Shown piece by piece: positions 1-9,786 of a DNA stretch of 64,000 bases (positions are counted from its first letter, which is position 1; every line of letters begins with the position of its first letter). Both the position numbers and the translations under genes were made by a program. The notes beneath the pieces are model-generated. The model was not told the origin of the DNA, did no database searches, and saw only the letters and a list, made by a program, of their open reading frames with translations. The DNA comes from Bathynomus jamesi (Eukaryota; Arthropoda; Malacostraca; Isopoda; Cirolanidae). The stretch spans positions 110,876 through 174,875 of the forward strand of contig JAJOZX010008811.1 of the NCBI GenBank assembly GCA_023014485.1. The letters run 5' to 3'.

Positions 1-728
1 AAGTGGCATCCGAAGAACGGAAATAAATTTTGAAAATGTCTCATTTGGATCCAGAAAGATTAATTGAACATTTCCTTAATATTATTACGAGGATAACGTC
101 ATATTATAAACATCTAACGTCTTATCGTTAATCGTATTTAACTAAAGAACTTGACGATGTATCGTCATAGTATTAAAAAGTTCCATTATTTAGAAGGAAG
201 TTCTGCTTTTGCTTTTGAGCTATTTCCTGGTTCCTTTTACGAACTATCTTGTTTTAATCTTTCTCAAATAGGGTTTCTACCGCCCCCCCCCTTAAGAGTG
301 AATAAAATCGTCCGCGCTCAAAATAAAAACTTCTAAATTTAGAACTTATAACTTCTTTATGAGGGTGTGTTCTAGGTGAAGAAAGAAGTTTTTCCTTCTT
401 TTGGGTATTGAGATTTCTTGCGAGATGATATAATCACTTCCTTTAATGATACGTAACTTCTTTAGATAGAAGAAATGGTCTTCAAAACTTCTTTTTGAGT
501 TATGTGAGACAAAAAGAAGATAATATTTCTGTGTATAGAAGGTTGCGGGAAGTCTTTATTTTCTGTGTGATGTTAGAGCCACAATAAAATCAATAAACTA
601 GACACAATGCAATTTACTAATCAGTTCCCGATGAAAAGACCCAAAACGGATAAATATATGCAGATTTGACTTTATTTAACCTATTTTAACGAAATTTTAA
701 CATGTTTTTGTGTTATCTGTTTAATATA
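1..728. other. AT-rich stretch, no gene recognised
   Basis: I see no supported gene, terminal repeat or RNA here. The composition is A+T rich with a C run near 281-291. A short open frame near 151-336 has no recognisable domain and low-complexity coding. The segment ends at the TA target dinucleotide of the rosa-like transposon. Confidence 0.5.
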
Positions 729-2090
729 CAGGGTGTCCCAGAATTAACTATCTATTTCAATGAAATCGGACAAATTTTTTAAAAACACACTTTTATTATG
801 TTTATCATGTTTAATATGTGTTAAAAATGTATAAATGTCTAATTTTTTTTCATAATTTTATTTTCATAATTTTTTCAGTTTTTCATAGTTTTATTTTCAT
901 TCTCTTTCAGAACCCTATTAATAATGAATACACAAGAACGCATCTTTGTTGTAACATCCCGTATCAAAGGAATGCAATGTAATGAAATCAGAGAAAAATT
1001 TACAAGAAGATTCCACAGAACCGGTCCTACAGACAAAGCGATTCGTCAACTTGTGAACAAATTTAAAAGAACTGGATCCGTACACGACGAGGTGGGAAGA
1101 GGACGCCCAAGGACAGCACGTAACAGTACCGAACAGGTACGACAATTGTTTGAGGATGAACCAACAACTTCGGTTAGGGAGGCCGGTCGAAGACTCAACA
1201 TATCCAAGACAACAGTTCATAGAATCTTGCGTTCGACACTGATGAAAAAGGCTTATCACATTCAAGTACTGCATGCCCTAAATGAAGAGGATTATCCAAA
1301 TCGAGCAGCAAGGTGTGCAGAAATTGTGGATCAAATCGAAAATGAAAGTTTATTGGATAACATCTTATTCAGTGATGAGGCGACTTTCCACACGTGTGGT
1401 AAAGTCAATCGACACAACTGTCGTATCTGGTCCAATGAAAGACCGTCTGAAGTCATAGAATGGCAAAGAGACTCTCCAAAAGTTAACGTGTGGCTTGGAA
1501 TGACCAAATCCAAAATTTATGCCCCATTCTTCTTTGCGGAAGCAACTGTAACAGGTACCGTCTACCTTGATATGCTTCAGCAGTTTCTCGAACCACAGCT
1601 TCTTGATGATGGCATTCTTGATAATGTTGTGTTTCAACAAGATGGAGCACCATGTCATTATGCTCTAATTGTTCGAAAATACCTCAACAGACGCCTTCCG
1701 AATCGGTGGATTGGACGTGGAGGACCTCGACCTTGGCCTCCGCGTTCTCCGGATTTGACACCCCTGGATTTCTTTGCATGGGGTTTCATAAAAACAAAGG
1801 TTTATCGCCAAAAGATCAATAGTTTAGCTGAACTTAAAGAACGCATCCAGTTGGCAGTGCGGGAGATAACACCTGAAATGCTTCAAAATGTGTTTCGCAG
1901 CGCTGAGGATAGATTTGAAATTTGCAGAGATACAGACGGTGCACATGTTGAAACTTCTCAATAAAGTTTTGACTTATGAATTATAAATCTATTTGTTTTT
2001 GTATTATAATTTAGTAATAAACACAAAATTATGTCAGTTTTTATTAAATTTGTCCGATTTCATTGAAATAGTTAATTCTGGGACACCCTG
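729..2090 (+). mobile_element. rosa-like (DD41D) IS630-Tc1-mariner transposon, complete
   Basis: Terminal inverted repeats start CAGGGTGTCCCAGAATTAAC at 729 and end with its complement at 2090. They match over about 45 bp, apart from a 4-base CTAT indel in the left copy. TA dinucleotides flank both ends (727-728 and 2091-2092), as expected for TA target duplication. The right end abuts a (TA)n microsatellite. The body holds one intact transposase gene at 924-1964 with about 195 bp of A/T-rich 5' leader. Intact ends and ORF make this the only DNA transposon in the window that looks potentially autonomous. Confidence 0.92.
924..1964 (+). CDS. DD41D (rosa-type) transposase, intact, 346 aa
   Basis: Predicted cut-and-paste transposase of the IS630/Tc1/mariner superfamily, which would act in the nucleus on the 729-2090 inverted repeats. 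Residues 1-110 look like the paired helix-turn-helix DNA-binding region, with a GRPR AT-hook-like linker at 60-63. The catalytic acidic residues are seen as D151 (in LFSDEAT), D240 (in FQQDGAPCH) and D282 (in SPDLTPLDFF). There are 41 residues between the second and third, the spacing that defines the rosa/DD41D family rather than Tc1 (DD34E) or mariner (DD34D). Length is normal for the superfamily. The start ATG at 924 follows an A/T leader and gives a full N-terminal domain. No stop or frameshift is seen. Family assignment rests on the spacing and the SPDLTPLDFF motif. Activity is inference. Confidence 0.9.
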   Translation: MNTQERIFVVTSRIKGMQCNEIREKFTRRFHRTGPTDKAIRQLVNKFKRTGSVHDEVGRGRPRTARNSTEQVRQLFEDEPTTSVREAGRRLNISKTTVHRILRSTLMKKAYHIQVLHALNEEDYPNRAARCAEIVDQIENESLLDNILFSDEATFHTCGKVNRHNCRIWSNERPSEVIEWQRDSPKVNVWLGMTKSKIYAPFFFAEATVTGTVYLDMLQQFLEPQLLDDGILDNVVFQQDGAPCHYALIVRKYLNRRLPNRWIGRGGPRPWPPRSPDLTPLDFFAWGFIKTKVYRQKINSLAELKERIQLAVREITPEMLQNVFRSAEDRFEICRDTDGAHVETSQ

Positions 2091-2144
2091 TATATATATA
2101 TATATATATATATATACTGTATATATATATATATATATATATAT
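2091..2144. repeat. (TA)n microsatellite
   Basis: Alternating TA tract broken once by an ACTG interruption. It separates the rosa-like element from a foldback element. Confidence 0.95.
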
Positions 2145-2512
2145 GGGATTGAACTCAGAATGGTCCCCCTGAGATCTTTTATGTTACACACAGACCGCGC
2201 ATGGAACAAGGAACTCTTCCGGAAAAATTAAATCTACTATAGTTCGAATAAGTAATGGTAAATGACAGATACTATAGTTTTTCTTTTCATGATGGTAGCC
2301 GGACGTTTTACTATAGTTTTCTTTTTGCTTTGCAGAGAGCTCGTGAGGGAAGCTATATTTTGGGGCCTCTTTGCGAGTGACCCGTTGCCCACGTCGGGCT
2401 AACATCATGAAAAAAAAACTATAGTGTTTGTCATTTACCATTACTTATTCGGACTATAGTGGATTTAATTTTCCCAGAAGAGTTCCTTGTTCTATGCACG
2501 GTCTGTGTGTAA
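2145..2512. mobile_element. Foldback element family F, copy 1
   Basis: Long imperfect palindrome. The left arm (2184 to about 2292) starts at ACACACAGACC and runs through GGAACAAGGAACTC to TTTCATGATG. The right arm (about 2402-2512) is its complement. A short outer segment GAACTCAGAATGG lies at 2150-2162. The loop holds GAGGGAAGCTATATTTTGGG and GTGACCCGTTGCCCACGTCGGG. No coding capacity. Both sides are (TA)n. At least six relatives lie elsewhere in the window. Confidence 0.8.
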
Positions 2513-2549
2513 TATATATATATATATATATATACGGGGCTCCAATAAG

Positions 2550-2572
2550 CCTTAGCCCCCCCCCCCCCCCCC
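2550..2572. repeat. Poly-C tract
   Basis: About 20 cytosines between the foldback/(TA)n region and the following Tc1-like pseudogene. Its length is probably unreliable in any assembly. Confidence 0.85.
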
Positions 2573-3687
2573 GCCCATGGCCTAAATCATTAGAGGTACA
2601 GTAAAACTAAACATACCTTACAAAAGAGAATTTAATCCTGCATTTAATGAAAAGCAATTAAAACTTGGTGTTCCCGCCATTGGCTTCCAAGACAGCCTGA
2701 ATTCACTTTGGGTAGCTTGCCAAAAGTGACGTGAATAGATCTTGATCGTTACGCAAATTTGCTAAAACAGTTTCAATGTGTTGCGTCATTGTATCCTTCG
2801 AAAATCGATTTGCTGCAGGTTCTTGAAACAAGAGACATTCAACCTTGTCCTTTATAACTGATCCAATGTGTTCACAGACGTTCAGGTCAAGAGAATTTCC
2901 TGGCCATTCTTCATTTCCAAAGAAATCGATCTCATGGTTCCGCAACAACTGTTGAGTGGCTAATGCCTTAAAGCAGGGGGCCTTATCGTGCAGAAGTGTG
3001 ACCTGATCGACATCCATAACATTGTTTGGGTTTCTTAGAAAAGGAATGACATGCTGGGATAGAATAATATCACGAAAATACTGTCCATCCCAACTCTGAC
3101 CATTTGGCTTCAGCACCCACATGAGCTTCTTTGCAGTGAACAAAACAACCACACCAACACAGTCTGGACTTTTTAATAATTCGCGATAATGTTCATTGTC
3201 ATCGATTTCATCTGGTGGTGTGGCCCACACTCGATCATTTTGGTAGTTAGGCCGACGTGTTACGTAAACAAAAAATTCATCGGAGACAGCTAAATGCATG
3301 AAATCATCTACATCCCAATCTTCAAGATAATGGGCAAACCACATTCTGTCATCGATGTTAAGTTGAGTTTTTCTTGGCTTTAAACCTTGCCTATGACGGT
3401 ACAGTCGAATGATCTCACCACTAACGATCTTTCTAGAAAGTTTAGCACAGCTGTTTTTCCGCTTACGCGTACCGCTTTCAATGATGTCCTTTGTTTCCTG
3501 AGAGAGTGGCAAATTTGGGCGCCCAGATTTGGTTGTATCCATTTCACATTCATCCAAAGTTTTATTCCAATTTCTTTTGACGAAGTCCTCACTTCTTCGC
3601 AACTTTTTGGCAACCCATGAACGTGTTATAAAGGTGGCTCCAGCATCACAAGCTTCCCGAAATGTTATTGCTGGTATGCGATCTATC

Positions 3688-4237
3688 CGTGACCCGACAA
3701 TTCAGCGCAGGACAATTCAGCGCCGACAATTCAGCGCAAAGACAATTCAGCGCAAAGACAATTCAGCGCAAAGACAATTCAGCGCAAAGACAATTCAGCG
3801 CAAAGACAATTCAGCGCGAAAATACCAACAAAGAAGAAGAAAGAACAAATCCAGAGGGAAGAGAGGCTTGCAACTGTTAGGTTAGGTTAGGTTAGGTTAG
3901 GTTTCTAGTTTTTGAAATAAAATCTTAATTTTAACAATTCTAACAAATTTTGTTTTTTTAAATAAAATTTTAATAATTATACTCCTTTGAATTTTATCTC
4001 CGATTTGTCACTCCTTCGTTATGTCACTCCTTTGTTATGTCACTCCTTTGAAATGTCACTCCTTCGATACAGACCCAATTTAGCATATATATAAATATAC
4101 AATTTTTTTTCTTTTTTATTTATTGCGATTTATTTTTATTATTTTTAACTAAACTTTTAACTGTACTGACTTGCGCTGAATTGTCTTTGCGCTGAATTGT
4201 CGGCGCTGAATTGTCCTGCGCTGAATTGTCGGTGCTC
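3688..4237. mobile_element. Non-autonomous element with tandem-repeat TIRs and 9-bp duplication
   Basis: Both ends are built from repeated units of GACAATTCAGCGC, five or more at the left end and four inverted at the right. The 9-bp sequence CGATCTATC is duplicated exactly at 3679-3687 and 4238-4246 and lies in the transposase reading frame. The interior holds TTAGG-type repeats (about 3876-3901) and a short tandem of ATGTCACTCCTT units (about 4008-4064). No ORF of note. A 9-bp duplication with long repeated ends fits Mutator-like (MULE) elements best, but no transposase is present to prove it. Confidence 0.8.
3876..3901 (+). repeat. Interstitial TTAGG repeats
   Basis: About five units of GGTTA/TTAGG, the ancestral arthropod telomere motif. 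Here it is inside a transposable element, so it is interstitial and not a chromosome end. Confidence 0.85.
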
Positions 4238-4321
4238 CGATCTATCACACGTTGCCTCTCCGAATCACCAATTAATTGAGAAGCCATTATATTATCACTT
4301 TATCAGCTAGAGTAATTTTAA

Positions 4322-6469
4322 TACCTGCAAGTAAGTCACTCGAAACCAACTAACTCGACTAAAATTCCTAGCTTCCAGCACGCAGACTTTAGTAAATTTC
4401 GAAATAAATTTTCACACGTCAATTGGGAAAACGTAATGGGGAACTCCAACGCAAAACTAATGTGGGAATCGTTCGTAAAGGTATTTAGGACTATAAATGA
4501 GGAATGTGTACCGTACAAAATTAAGCGTGCGAAAGTAAACAACAAGCCCTTGTGGTTTACTTCTAGAGTAGGAGACATTATAAAGAGTAGAGAGAGGGCT
4601 TATAGGCTATACAAGTCCGATAAAGATAATCTGTTGTTACGAAACAACTACATATCTCTAAGGCATGAAGCTAAAAGTGTAATAAAAAAGTCAAAACGCG
4701 AATTTGAAATCTCCATAGCTCGTGACGGTAAAGAAAATCCCAAGCGATTCTTTCAATACGTCAATAATAGAAATCCAGTAAAAAGTGTCTTAGGTCCATT
4801 AAAAAATGGAAATGGAGATCTAGTCTCTGAAAACAAGGAAATGGCTACCTTGCTAAACGAATTTTTTACGTCAGTTTTTACTATAGAAGATGTAACGAAT
4901 ATCCCTACGGTCATAGACATAATACCTTTTGATAATGGTAATATTTTGGATAATATTGTCGTTAGTGAAGGGGAAGTAATGCGCTATATTGATAAAATGA
5001 AAACGCGTAAATCACCGGGTCCGGATTCCATATATCCCATACAACTAAAAGAATTAAAAGATAGCATTGTTGTGCCGCTAACAAAGATTTTTAATGCGTC
5101 TATTTCTGAGGGGTGCGTACCAGATAATTTTAAGTTAGCAAACGTAACACCTATCTTTAAGAAAGGCGATAAAGGTGCGGCGGGAAATTATAGGCCAATC
5201 AGTTTAACGTCTGTTGTAGGTAAGCTACTGGAATCAATAATTAGGGATCGTATAGTCGAACACTTAGAAGTGCATAATCTGGTCAGAAATACGCAGCACG
5301 GTTTTAGGCGAAACAAATCTTGCTTAACTAATCTTTTAGAATTTTTCCAAAGCGTGGTTAACGTTTACGATAGACATCGGGCGGTTGATGTAGTGTATTT
5401 AGATTTTCAAAAAGCGTTTGACACCGTGCCGCACAAAAGACTGATTGAAAAAACTAAGGCTCATGGAATCAGGGGTGTAGTAATAAATTGGCTAGAAGAA
5501 TGGTTGCGAGGCAGGAAACAGAGGGTGGTCGTTGATGGAGCGGAGTCGTGTTGGGCTAATGTAGCGAGTGGCGTTCCTCAGGGTTCTGTATTGGGCCCCT
5601 TGCTTTTTCTTATATATATTAACGATTTAGATGTCGGCCTAGTCAGTACAGTTTCAAAGTTTGCGGATGACACGAAGCTGGGTGGTAGGGCGATTAATGA
5701 CGAAGATAGAGGTAAAATTCAGGAAGATCTGAATAAAATCGTTGATTGGTCAGTCACATGGCAAATGAGATTTAACGTGGATAAGTGCAAAATTATGCAT
5801 ATAGGTTCGCGTAACGGTAATTTTGCGTATAGTCTGTCAGGGAAAGATTTAACAAGCGTAGAGCAGGAAAAAGATTTAGGAGTTATAGTCACTGGTGATT
5901 TAAAAGTAGCGAAACAAAGTACAGCGGCGGTCAATAAGGCGAACAAAGTGTTAGGTTTTATAGCTCGAAATTTTGAGTACAAATCGCGCGATATTATAGT
6001 TCCTCTTTATAAATCATTAGTTAGACCCCATTTGGAGTACGCGGTCCAATTTTGGAATCCGCATATGCGCAAAGATATAGACAAAATCGAAAGAGTTCAA
6101 AGACGAGCAACTAAGATGATTCCGTCTCTTAGGTCAAAGTCGTACGAGGATAGGCTTAAAGAGTTAAAATTGACTACACTCGAGACTAGGAGGTTAAGGG
6201 GTGATCTAATCCAGGTTTTCAAAATTATGAATGGGTTTGATAACGTAGATAGAGATAGCTTTTTCGAAATATCTCAATATAATAGGACTAGAAATAACGG
6301 GTGTAAGTTGACAAGTAGAAGGTTCGAGACAGCAGTTGCGAAAAACTTTTTTACGCATAGAATAGTAAATAGCTGGAATAGTTTGCCGGTAGAAGTAATT
6401 AGTAGCACGTCTATAAACATGTTTAAGAATCGATTGGACGCGCATGTTGATAGAAAGGGTATAGTTTAA
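4322..6469 (+). CDS. CR1/L2-like LINE reverse transcriptase, 5'-truncated
   Basis: Long uninterrupted frame of a non-LTR retrotransposon ORF2. It is open from 4322, and the first ATG at 4436 gives 677 aa. Numbered from that ATG, RT motifs are RKSPGPD (191-197), NYRPISLTS (251-259), LDFQKAFD (322-329, first catalytic Asp), SGVPQGSVLGP (378-388) and FADD (409-412, catalytic pair). The C-terminal maturase-like tail contains SLVRPHLEYAVQFWNP. The endonuclease half expected upstream is absent, and similarity to the EN-RT linker begins right at the open-frame start, so this is a 5'-truncated copy. Having no stop over about 2.1 kb suggests a recent insertion. Assignment to the CR1/L2/jockey group is by motif style, and the exact clade is not certain. 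Confidence 0.88.
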   Translation, partial: YLQVSHSKPTNSTKIPSFQHADFSKFRNKFSHVNWENVMGNSNAKLMWESFVKVFRTINEECVPYKIKRAKVNNKPLWFTSRVGDIIKSRERAYRLYKSDKDNLLLRNNYISLRHEAKSVIKKSKREFEISIARDGKENPKRFFQYVNNRNPVKSVLGPLKNGNGDLVSENKEMATLLNEFFTSVFTIEDVTNIPTVIDIIPFDNGNILDNIVVSEGEVMRYIDKMKTRKSPGPDSIYPIQLKELKDSIVVPLTKIFNASISEGCVPDNFKLANVTPIFKKGDKGAAGNYRPISLTSVVGKLLESIIRDRIVEHLEVHNLVRNTQHGFRRNKSCLTNLLEFFQSVVNVYDRHRAVDVVYLDFQKAFDTVPHKRLIEKTKAHGIRGVVINWLEEWLRGRKQRVVVDGAESCWANVASGVPQGSVLGPLLFLIYINDLDVGLVSTVSKFADDTKLGGRAINDEDRGKIQEDLNKIVDWSVTWQMRFNVDKCKIMHIGSRNGNFAYSLSGKDLTSVEQEKDLGVIVTGDLKVAKQSTAAVNKANKVLGFIARNFEYKSRDIIVPLYKSLVRPHLEYAVQFWNPHMRKDIDKIERVQRRATKMIPSLRSKSYEDRLKELKLTTLETRRLRGDLIQVFKIMNGFDNVDRDSFFEISQYNRTRNNGCKLTSRRFETAVAKNFFTHRIVNSWNSLPVEVISSTSINMFKNRLDAHVDRKGIV

Positions 6470-6559
6470 GGTAGTAAAATTAAGGCTTGTGGGGATAGAT
6501 CCCACAGCTCAACACAAGTGTTGTGGGATATAGGGAGGCAGCGTCTTGGGTTAGGGGAT
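6470..6559 (+). other. Probable 3' UTR of the preceding LINE
   Basis: Non-coding sequence following the RT stop, with a short hairpin (GGGATAGATCCCAC, then AAGTGTTGTGGG). Where the LINE ends and repeat family R begins is not clear. Confidence 0.45.
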
Positions 6560-6845
6560 ACTCTCTGTCCTTACACACCCCATTTAAAGAGATTCCTCTG
6601 CCGAGCGGTGCCCCCCATAGTACTGTGAGGTATTGAAAAACTCATGATCTTCACTTGCCCCACAAACACCTTTAAATGGGAGACCCATAATGGGTGCACA
6701 CACATTTCTACATTACTGTACCGTCTTTACAGCCACACCTACACTTTTCCTCGTATGTGTATACACAATACACGATTACGAACACAGTTAGGTAGACCAG
6801 CCATGAGTGGATCCTAGGGTCTTTGTTGGTCTGAAACATTATAAC
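6560..6845 (+). repeat. Interspersed repeat family R, copy 1
   Basis: Shares blocks with 20960-22020 and 25740-26170. Examples are ACAAACACCTTTAAATGGGA and GTGGATCCTAGGGTCTTTGTT, the latter inverted near 21030-21070. No coding sequence is seen. The family is unassigned. Confidence 0.55.
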
Positions 6846-7087
6846 ATTATTATATATACATACACACGTGTGTGACTTTCATATATGCGCTTCAGAAATT
6901 TAAAAAATGGATTCCCAGAAGTGTTCTCAATTCCTCCAAAGAAATTAAATGAAAAAATAATTTCATAAAAATAATTTCAGATCTTAAATCTGAAAGAATA
7001 AATCTCAAAATGAAATGGAAAATGTAATTTAAGTTTACATATTGGCTCACGAGAGAGGATTAAATTTCCTTAGAAAGTAATCATAAG

Positions 7088-7094
<7 letters not shown>

Positions 7095-7118
<24 letters not shown>
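7095..7118. repeat. (GA)n tract at the LINE 3' end
   Basis: Twelve GA units directly abutting the 3' end of the minus-strand LINE (ATTACAAGGAGTT). The same LINE is bounded on its other side by (GA)n at 11544-11660. Confidence 0.9.
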
Positions 7119-7556
7119 TTACAAGGAGTTATAAAGAAAAGAAGTACCTCAAAAGGCCTTGTGGCTCATACCGAGGAGGTACCAATGGCAAAGGGTGCCA
7201 GGGAAAATTTTCTACACACTCAAACAGGGCTGTGGAGCTGGAGCTGGAGCCGGAGCCAGGAGCTGGAGCTTGAAGCAATTTTGGTGAGTGGAGCTGGAGC
7301 TGGAGCCAGTTATTTTTGGGAAGCTGGAGCTGGAGCTGGAGCTGATAAAAAATGTGTCAGCTCCGGCTCCAGCCCAATACAAAGAGTTCATATTTAGATA
7401 CAAACTTTTTTATGCTATTTTTTTTTATTTTGAATGATTTCTAGTTGGACTTAATTTTTTTCAGGAAATGTATTAATTTTTAGAAACTTAAACTAGTAAG
7501 CTTAATTTTTAAAAATTGAAAATATTAAGTTTCATTCTTCTTTTTTGAGCCCTTTC

Positions 7557-7900
7557 ATAATGACAACTAGATCTCAAAGTCAAACAAAGTCCGCATTATT
7601 TGAATACTTCACAGTTTCTACAGATGGAAAATATTTCATTTGTCACTGTAAGAAAGAAAATAATGATGAACAATTATGTGAAACTAAAATTAGTTCTTGT
7701 ACAAGCTATGATACAAAAGTACCAACCCAGACTGGCAAGACATCAAATTTAAAAAGACATCTACAACGATTTCATCCAAAAAATTTAGAAATTGTTAATA
7801 AGAAAGACAGTGAAGCAAGTCAAGCATCCACCTCAACTAAAATTAAAATTTGTCCTGGGGGACAATTGCAAATGTCACCATTAACAAGTTTCTTTCCTAG
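7557..7900 (+). pseudogene. hAT transposase N-terminal part with BED zinc finger
   Basis: Open frame beginning MTTRSQSQTK with a BED-type finger, pairing YFICHC with a later NLKRHLQRFH His pair (about residues 25-75). This is a DNA-binding domain known at the N-terminus of hAT transposases. The frame runs into a MITE inserted at 7901. After removing the MITE and one TSD copy, the frame continues from 8132 (NKVTVNM...) for about 25 codons and then hits a stop. That stop comes from one extra A in an A7 run at about 8195-8202, which offsets the frame of the downstream transposase. Start codon: the ATG at 7560 is preferred over upstream alternatives because it directly precedes the conserved segment. 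Confidence 0.75.
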
Positions 7901-8123
7901 CAGAGCTGGGCACTTGCGGCATATTTTGCGGTACTGCGGTACTGCGGTACTACCAAACTACCAAACCGGTACCAAACCGGTACGCGGAAATTTGAATGCG
8001 GTAGCGGTACTGCGGTACTTTCAGCGATCCTTTGCGGTACTGCGTTATGCGGTCCCGGTTTGGTAGTTTGGTAGTACCGCAGTACCGCAGTACCGCCAAA
8101 TATGCCGCAAGTGCCCAGCTCTG
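7901..8123. mobile_element. hAT-type MITE, 223 bp, 8-bp TSD TTTCCTAG
   Basis: Ends CAGAGCTGGGCACTTGCGGC and its complement, with the exact 8-bp duplication TTTCCTAG at 7893-7900 and 8124-8131. Interior repeats of GCGGTACT and ACCAAACTACC form long complementary arms. It sits inside the hAT transposase gene and is the youngest of three nested insertions here. Confidence 0.93.
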
Positions 8124-8256
8124 TTTCCTAGTAATAAAGTTACTGTAAATATGACCTCAGATAAATTCAAGAAGTACATCATAGAAATGGTGGTAAAAAA
8201 ATAGTATACCTTTATATTTTTTCTCAACACCAGCTTTTTTAGGTCTTAATGGAGAA

Positions 8257-9786
8257 ATGGCCAGTAAACTCCAAGTTTCTTTGGATAGAAATAGCATTAG
8301 AAAGATTGTGATTGAAGATGCCACACACAAAAAGGAGGAACTTCAAAGAACTCTTAAGGAGCGCTTTGTGTTCCTCAAAATGGATGGATGCACTCGCCAT
8401 AGAGTTAGTTATTTTGCCATTAATGTGAGATATATAGATGACAACAATAAAAAGGTGACTCGGACACTGGCAGTAAGGAATACACATGCACATCACACCA
8501 GTGAATATCTTTCTAAGTTAGTCGAAACTGTCTTACAAGATTTTAAAATAAAAAAAGAACAAGTTCTATGTATTGTCACTGACAATGCTTCGAATATGCT
8601 AAGCACTATTGAAAAACTAAATAGAGGGACAGTTACTAAGGAAATAATGGAAAATGAAGATGACATTTCTGAAATTGATTCTGCAAATGAAATGATAGTG
8701 ACAGAACAAGATGATGAAGTTCTAGATGATATTGCTGAAGAAGCCACTATGCTATCTCATATTCAACACATGCGCTGTGTTGTGCATACATTGCAGTTAG
8801 CGATAAGGGATGGATTAAAAGAACGACATGTAGCAACTATGATCAGCAAGTTCAGACAGGTAGCCACTGCAGCCAGAACACCAAAAATAGACTCCATTGT
8901 GAAGAAACATTCAGGTATGGGAGCTATTTTAGATCAAGATACTCGGTGGGGCAGCACCTATTTGATGATTAAGCGTTTGCTTGATCTGAAACCACATCTT
9001 GAAGACCTGGCAAATCAAAATGTCTCATTAACTGAAAATAAATGGATGCAATTGACCCAATTAGAAGTTCTGCTTCGTTACCCTTTTGCTGTCACTAAAA
9101 AGTTTCAAACAGAAGAATTAACTTCTGGTGAATTCTTGTTGGCATGGAAAGAATTAATATTTCGTCTCAATCAAACAGGAGGACTACTTGCTGAGGGAAT
9201 TGTTTCTTCGATGAAGAAAAGAGAGGTATTACTATTAGAAAATGCAATTGTATTAGCTGCTGTTTACATAGACCCAATGAACAGAGTTCTATTAAATGAA
9301 GATCAAAAAGCTAAAGGAAAAGAGGCCCTCTATGACATTGCATTGCGCATGGAAAAGCTGGTATCTGAAAAACCAGACGTCCAGAATGAAGAAGATAGCA
9401 GCATTACCAACCAATCATCCTCTTCAAATGATGAGGAAGATTTCACAAAATATTTGGACAGAATAGATAGATCAAATGCAAAACGTCTCAAAGTAGAATT
9501 AAAGAATCCTCCACAGATGAAAATAACCAAATTCAAGCAAGAATTCTATGCTGAATTAAAGGAAGTAGAAAAATACAACCGCTCCTCTAAACTGACAGTT
9601 GACGATGTCATACCCTTATATCCAAAGATTATAAGGAATGTAGCTAGTATTGTATCAGCTCTACCACCCACACAAGTCAGTGTAGAACGCCTCTTTTCAG
9701 CACTGAGAATAGTGAAATCTGATTTAAGAGCATCAATGAAGGATGACTTAGCAGAAGCCATTTTATTTCTGAGGACAGGCATGTAA
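8257..9786 (+). CDS. hAT transposase catalytic and dimerisation part, 509 aa
   Basis: Downstream portion of the hAT transposase, open for 509 codons. The RNase H-like fold shows a first acidic residue at D43 (FLKMDGC) and a second at D109 (CIVTDNASNM). A TRW signature lies at 229-231 (DTRWGSTYL), and the C-terminal hAT dimerisation region is around 455-508 with the ERLFSAL motif (E477 on). An acidic low-complexity insert lies near residues 130-160. The annotated ATG is internal. The true protein would begin in the BED segment upstream, but the MITE and a +1 slip in a poly-A run separate the two, so the copy is unlikely to make a full transposase. The A7 slip could also be a sequencing error. 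Confidence 0.85.
   Translation: MASKLQVSLDRNSIRKIVIEDATHKKEELQRTLKERFVFLKMDGCTRHRVSYFAINVRYIDDNNKKVTRTLAVRNTHAHHTSEYLSKLVETVLQDFKIKKEQVLCIVTDNASNMLSTIEKLNRGTVTKEIMENEDDISEIDSANEMIVTEQDDEVLDDIAEEATMLSHIQHMRCVVHTLQLAIRDGLKERHVATMISKFRQVATAARTPKIDSIVKKHSGMGAILDQDTRWGSTYLMIKRLLDLKPHLEDLANQNVSLTENKWMQLTQLEVLLRYPFAVTKKFQTEELTSGEFLLAWKELIFRLNQTGGLLAEGIVSSMKKREVLLLENAIVLAAVYIDPMNRVLLNEDQKAKGKEALYDIALRMEKLVSEKPDVQNEEDSSITNQSSSSNDEEDFTKYLDRIDRSNAKRLKVELKNPPQMKITKFKQEFYAELKEVEKYNRSSKLTVDDVIPLYPKIIRNVASIVSALPPTQVSVERLFSALRIVKSDLRASMKDDLAEAILFLRTGM

Larger units (their letters stand above)
2703..4287 (-). pseudogene. Tc1-like transposase (DD37E spacing) split by an insertion
   Basis: The minus-strand coding region 3687-2703 gives a transposase C-terminal part. 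Counting from a TTG codon at 3602, the catalytic residues are D108 (AVSDEFF), D206 (LLHDKAPC) and E244 (NVCEH), with 37 residues between the last two. That matches DD37E spacing rather than classic DD34E. The frame has no ATG near 3602 and continues upstream to 3687, where a 550-bp element (3688-4237) interrupts it. The missing N-terminus, beginning MASQLIGDSERQRV at an ATG at 4287, continues on the far side. Apart from this insertion the frame is open, so the element was probably coding-competent when hit. Terminal repeats were not found; the upstream end may be cut by the LINE that follows. Confidence 0.78.

Noticed and set aside
151..336. Small ORF near the window start
   Set aside because: No domain, ends in a C-run and low-complexity sequence; no supporting context.
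3876..3901. Telomere end
   Set aside because: Only about five TTAGG units, inside a transposon with target duplications.
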